This document shows positions 61,462-64,000 of a stretch of DNA of 64,000 nucleotides, in pieces. Source of the DNA: Nonomuraea thailandensis (GTDB lineage: Bacteria > Actinomycetota > Actinomycetes > Streptosporangiales > Streptosporangiaceae); contig NZ_JAMZEB010000002.1 of NCBI RefSeq assembly GCF_024172165.1, positions 11,487,001-11,551,000 of the forward strand, given 5' to 3'. The notes under the pieces are model-generated. The model saw only the letters and a list, made by a program, of their open reading frames with translations. It was not told the origin of the DNA and did not search any database. Position 1 is the first letter of the stretch. Every line of letters begins with the position of its first letter. The translations under genes were made by a program, and so were the position numbers.

Positions 61462-61592
61462 TCGGCTCTCCCTCCCGACCTCAGCCCTCGACCTCAGCCC
61501 TCGGCTCTCTCCCGACCTCAACTCTGGATCTCAGCCCTCAGCCCTCAGCGCTCTCACCCGGCGCCTTCACCTGACACCTTCACCCGACGTCT
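61462..61592. repeat. Pyrimidine-rich degenerate tandem repeats
   Basis: The convergent gap after the ABC genes holds about six imperfect copies of CCTCAGCCCTCGG-like units, then three copies of CCTTCACCCGAC-like units up to the MocR stop. The strand is strongly C+T-rich. No gene or clear hairpin was seen. Confidence 0.6.
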
Positions 61593-62930
61593 TCACTCGG
61601 CGACCAGGTCCTCCGGTGCGGCTCGGGCGAGGTCGGCGAGCGTGGTCAGGGCGCGGGCCAGGACGTCGGGCGGGGGAGAGGCCAGGCCGAGGCGGACGGC
61701 GTTCGGTGCGCTGTTGCGGCCGACGGCGAAGGCGGCGGCGGGAGTGACGCCGATGCCGTACCGGGCGGCGGCAGCCACGAACGTGTCGGCCCGCCACGGT
61801 GGCGGCAGCTCCCACCAGCAGTAGTAGGAGCGCGGATCGCTGCGGACGGCGAACCCGGCGAGGCGACGAGCGGCGATCTCCTGGCGCATGGCCGCGTCCC
61901 GCTGCTTGGCGCGGGCCACCGACCGGGCGGTGTCGTCCGTCAGCCAGCGGGTTGCCGCCTCCAGCGCGAACCGCATCGGCGTCCACCCGCCCGAGCGCAG
62001 CGCCGTCGCCACGCGCGGCACGGCGGCGCCGGGCACGACGGCGAACCCCAGCGACAGGCCCGGCGCGAGCCGCTTGGACAGGCTGTCGACCAGTGTCGTG
62101 CGCTCCGGGGCGAAAGCGGCCAGAGGCGGCAGGTCGTCGCGCAGGAACGACCAGATGGAGTCCTCGATCGCGGGCATGTCCAGGCGCGCGAGCACGCCCG
62201 CGAGCTCGGCCCTGCGCTCCGCGGGCATGCTGATCGACAGCGGGTTGTGCAACGTCGGCTGCACGTAGACCGCCTTGAGCGGGGCCCTGCGTGCGGCGGC
62301 CTCGACCGCTGCCGGATCCAGCCCCGCCTCGTCCACCCGCAGCGGGACGAGCGTGACCCCGACCCGCGCCGCGAGCCCCTTGAGCACCGGGTAGGTGAGC
62401 TCCTCCACCCCGAGCCGAGCGCCCGCGGGGACCAGCGCGGCGATGGCCGCCGCGATCGCCTGGCGGCCGTTGCCCGCGAACAGCAGCCGCTCCTCGTCCG
62501 GACGCCACTCCCCGCGCGCCAGCAGGTCGGCGACCACGCGCCGCGCAGGCGGGGTGCCCGCCGCGCCGACCGGCCGCAGGGACGCCTCCAGCACGTCGGC
62601 ACGCAGCAGCGGGCCGATGCCGTCGGCGAGCAGCCTGGACTGCTCGGGGACGACGGGGTAGTTGAGCTCGAGGTCGATCCTGCTGCCGGTGGGCTCGACC
62701 AGCGCCGGCCCGGGCTGCGGAGCGGCGGCCCTGACGAACGTGCCCCGGCCGACCTCCCCGACGGTCAGCCCGCGGCCGGCCAGCTCCCGGTAGACGCGGG
62801 CGGCGGTGGAATCGGCGACGCCGTGGCGCCGCGCGAAGACCCGCTGCGGGGGCAGCCTGTCACCCGGGCGCAGCCGCCCCGCCGCGATGTCCGCGGCGAC
62901 GGAATCCGCGATACGCCGGTAGTCCTCCAT
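61593..62930 (-). CDS. MocR-type GntR regulator with aminotransferase-like domain
   Basis: A 445-residue regulator. Residues 1-70 are a GntR winged HTH (MEDYRRIADSVAADIAAGRL, RHGVADSTAARVYRELAGRG). Residues 85-440 are a fold-type I PLP domain with Lys286 (DSLSKRLAPG) as the cofactor-binding lysine and Asp257 contacting the pyridine nitrogen. MocR proteins sense PLP or amino-acid derivatives. The divergent LysE-type gene is its probable target. ATG at 62930 after GAGGGC. Confidence 0.87.
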   Translation of the reverse strand: MEDYRRIADSVAADIAAGRLRPGDRLPPQRVFARRHGVADSTAARVYRELAGRGLTVGEVGRGTFVRAAAPQPGPALVEPTGSRIDLELNYPVVPEQSRLLADGIGPLLRADVLEASLRPVGAAGTPPARRVVADLLARGEWRPDEERLLFAGNGRQAIAAAIAALVPAGARLGVEELTYPVLKGLAARVGVTLVPLRVDEAGLDPAAVEAAARRAPLKAVYVQPTLHNPLSISMPAERRAELAGVLARLDMPAIEDSIWSFLRDDLPPLAAFAPERTTLVDSLSKRLAPGLSLGFAVVPGAAVPRVATALRSGGWTPMRFALEAATRWLTDDTARSVARAKQRDAAMRQEIAARRLAGFAVRSDPRSYYCWWELPPPWRADTFVAAAARYGIGVTPAAAFAVGRNSAPNAVRLGLASPPPDVLARALTTLADLARAAPEDLVAE

Positions 62931-62963
62931 GCCCTCGGATCCAACCACGACATTGATCCGAGT

Positions 62964-62991
62964 GCAATCGTACATATTGTACCGAGATTGC
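62964..62991. promoter_or_regulatory. Nested inverted repeats in the mocR-lysE gap
   Basis: GCAATC (62964-62969) and GATTGC (62986-62991) flank GTACATATTGTAC (62970-62982), which is itself an inverted repeat with a 3-base centre. They occupy the middle of the 82-base divergent gap. Confidence 0.5.
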
Positions 62992-63012
62992 GTCGTCGAT
63001 AGCTTCGCTGTC

Positions 63013-63636
63013 ATGGTCGAACAGAGTGCGGTGATCGGCGTGGTGCTCGTGGCGCTCGGCATGGTGCTGTCCCCGGGGCCGAACATGATGTACCTCGTCT
63101 CCCGCAGCACCAGCCAGGGCCGGCGAGCCGGGATCATCTCCCTGGCCGGGGTCGCTGCCGGCTTCCTCGTCTACCTGGTGGGGGCGAACCTCGGGCTCGC
63201 CGTGGTGTTCTCCGCCTTCCCCGGGCTGTTGACCGTCATCCGGATCGCGGGGGCGATGTACCTGCTGTGGCTGGCCTGGAAGACGCTCAAGCCCGGCGGG
63301 GTGTCGGTCTTCGCGACGCGGGAGGTGCCGCCCGACTCCCCGCGCAGGCTCTTTCTCATGGGGTTGATGACCAACCTGCTCAACCCGAAGATCGCCCTCC
63401 TGTACGTGTCCGTCCTCCCGCAGTTCATCGATCTGGAGCGGGGGGACGTGCTGCTGCAGGGGCTCGTTCTCGGGTGCGTGCAGGTGGCGGTCGCCCTCCT
63501 GGTCAACCTCTCGATCGTGGTCGCCGCGGGCGGTATCGCCGGGTTCTTGGCGGCACGGCCCTCCTGGCTGCGGCTGCAACGGCTCACCATGGGGTCCCTC
63601 CTCGCCGCCCTGGCCATCGGCCTCGCCTTCTCCTGA
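63013..63636 (+). CDS. LysE/RhtB-family amino-acid exporter
   Basis: A 207-residue protein with six helices. The family N-terminus LGMVLSPGPNMMYLVSRSTSQGRRAG and the helix-three-to-four TNLLNPKIALLYVSVLPQF are present. It probably exports an amino acid or derivative. ATG at 63013. Divergent from MocR, which likely controls it. Confidence 0.88.
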   Translation: MVEQSAVIGVVLVALGMVLSPGPNMMYLVSRSTSQGRRAGIISLAGVAAGFLVYLVGANLGLAVVFSAFPGLLTVIRIAGAMYLLWLAWKTLKPGGVSVFATREVPPDSPRRLFLMGLMTNLLNPKIALLYVSVLPQFIDLERGDVLLQGLVLGCVQVAVALLVNLSIVVAAGGIAGFLAARPSWLRLQRLTMGSLLAALAIGLAFS

Positions 63637-63963
63637 GCGCTGCGGCGGGTCGGCTCCCACCTCGGGCGCCGACTGGGGAGGCCGTCGGCTGTGCGGCAGC
63701 GTCGTGGACGCGGCGGAGGATTGCCGAGGTGGTCGTCTCATGCCACGGGGCGCCGACCGCGGGGGCCGCCGAAGACCGGTGAGGCCGTCGGCCGTGCGGT
63801 GGGGGCGTGGACGCGGCGACCCGCCAAGCCGGCAACAGGCGCGTCCGGTGCCTGGGAGAGGCGCTCCTGGACGAGTGGCCGGATGGTCACGCAGACAAAC
63901 CGTGTGGATCCCTTGGCGCGATCAGCGGGGCCGGACGTACCCGGCCCCGCTGGTCTCAGGTCG
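63637..63963. other. Non-coding tail region with a direct repeat
   Basis: No gene is recognised. Two 38-base copies, at 63678-63715 and 63781-63818, agree at 33 positions and start GAGGCCGTCGGC; they lie 103 bases apart. A terminator hairpin follows at 63923. Confidence 0.4.
63923..63952. terminator. Terminator hairpin near the right edge
   Basis: CAGCGGGGCCGG and CCGGCCCCGCTG form a perfect 12-bp stem around ACGTAC. It lies 12 bases past the stop of the partial minus-strand gene and so probably ends that transcript. Confidence 0.75.
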
Positions 63964-64000
63964 TCATGCCTTCACCGTGAAGAGATACACGCGTGGGTTG
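63964..64000 (-). CDS. Partial gene, C-terminal end only
   Basis: The minus strand reads NPRVYLFTVKA followed by TGA (63964-63966), and a terminator follows directly. The window cuts the gene. Too little remains to name a family. Confidence 0.45.
   Translation of the reverse strand, partial: NPRVYLFTVKA

Overview
The window is 64 kb of very GC-rich chromosomal DNA. It has frequent GTG starts, leaderless-looking promoters, many 4-nt ATGA/GTGA gene overlaps, a mycoredoxin-like protein, a mycobacterial-style Sdh1 operon and CelR/CebR-type operators. Together these point to a filamentous actinobacterium, most likely a Streptosporangiaceae (Nonomuraea-like) relative; the family is an inference. 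There is no phage, insertion sequence, CRISPR array or rRNA. One tRNA (Pro, anticodon GGG) is present.

Layout. (1) 0.3-11.9 kb: an operon resembling a Gram-positive type IV secretion/conjugation channel. It encodes a TcpC/VirB8-like protein, a small membrane protein, a TcpE-like protein fused to a MinD/ParA-like ATPase, a VirB4-like ATPase, a TrbL/VirB6-like polytopic protein with a Gly/Ser tail, a second VirB8-like protein and a lytic transglycosylase-NlpC/P60 hydrolase, with a MutT-type Nudix gene overlapping the end. No relaxase is visible. Two low-complexity surface proteins follow (11.9-15.0 kb). (2) 15.0-26.1 kb: two different succinate dehydrogenase operons (Sdh1-type on -, sdhCAB-type on +) flank a three-gene signalling operon (response regulator, histidine kinase, RsbU-like phosphatase) and a LysR regulator. 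(3) 26.4-37.1 kb: AAA ATPase with nuclease-like C-terminus, CPBP protease, DesK/DesR-like two-component pair, a decayed HAD gene, an orphan Clp-N protein, a PadR-controlled FtsX/MacB-like ABC transporter, a flavoprotein and an NAD(P)-binding protein. (4) 37.2-43.2 kb: tRNA-Pro, mycoredoxin, sigma factor with partner, a two-gene HTH operon, a decayed tetR/MFS/SDR locus, a cupin, RtcB and a cupin remnant. (5) 43.2-49.7 kb: GH16 glucanase plus DUF1996 protein behind two CelR/CebR-like boxes, a DUF305 lipoprotein, a phosphotransferase, an NmrA-like protein, and a VOC protein divergent from a WYL regulator. (6) 49.7-57.9 kb: narGHJI with a coupled phosphotransferase gene at its 3' end, divergent from narK. 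(7) 58-64 kb: a heterodimeric ABC exporter with complementary degenerate nucleotide sites, and a MocR regulator divergent from a LysE-type exporter.

How the parts fit. The first block looks like an envelope-spanning machine with a wall hydrolase. The two SDH complexes and the nitrate reductase all exchange electrons with the quinone pool, suggesting respiratory flexibility: aerobic succinate oxidation by two enzymes with different candidate operators (Crp-like upstream of Sdh1, LysR-type upstream of sdhCAB) and nitrate respiration under low oxygen. The 40.3-43.2 kb stretch holds four gene remnants and is the main zone of decay.

Start codons were chosen from ribosome-binding sites, overlaps and family N-termini. 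Family assignments come from motifs read by eye; no database search was possible.
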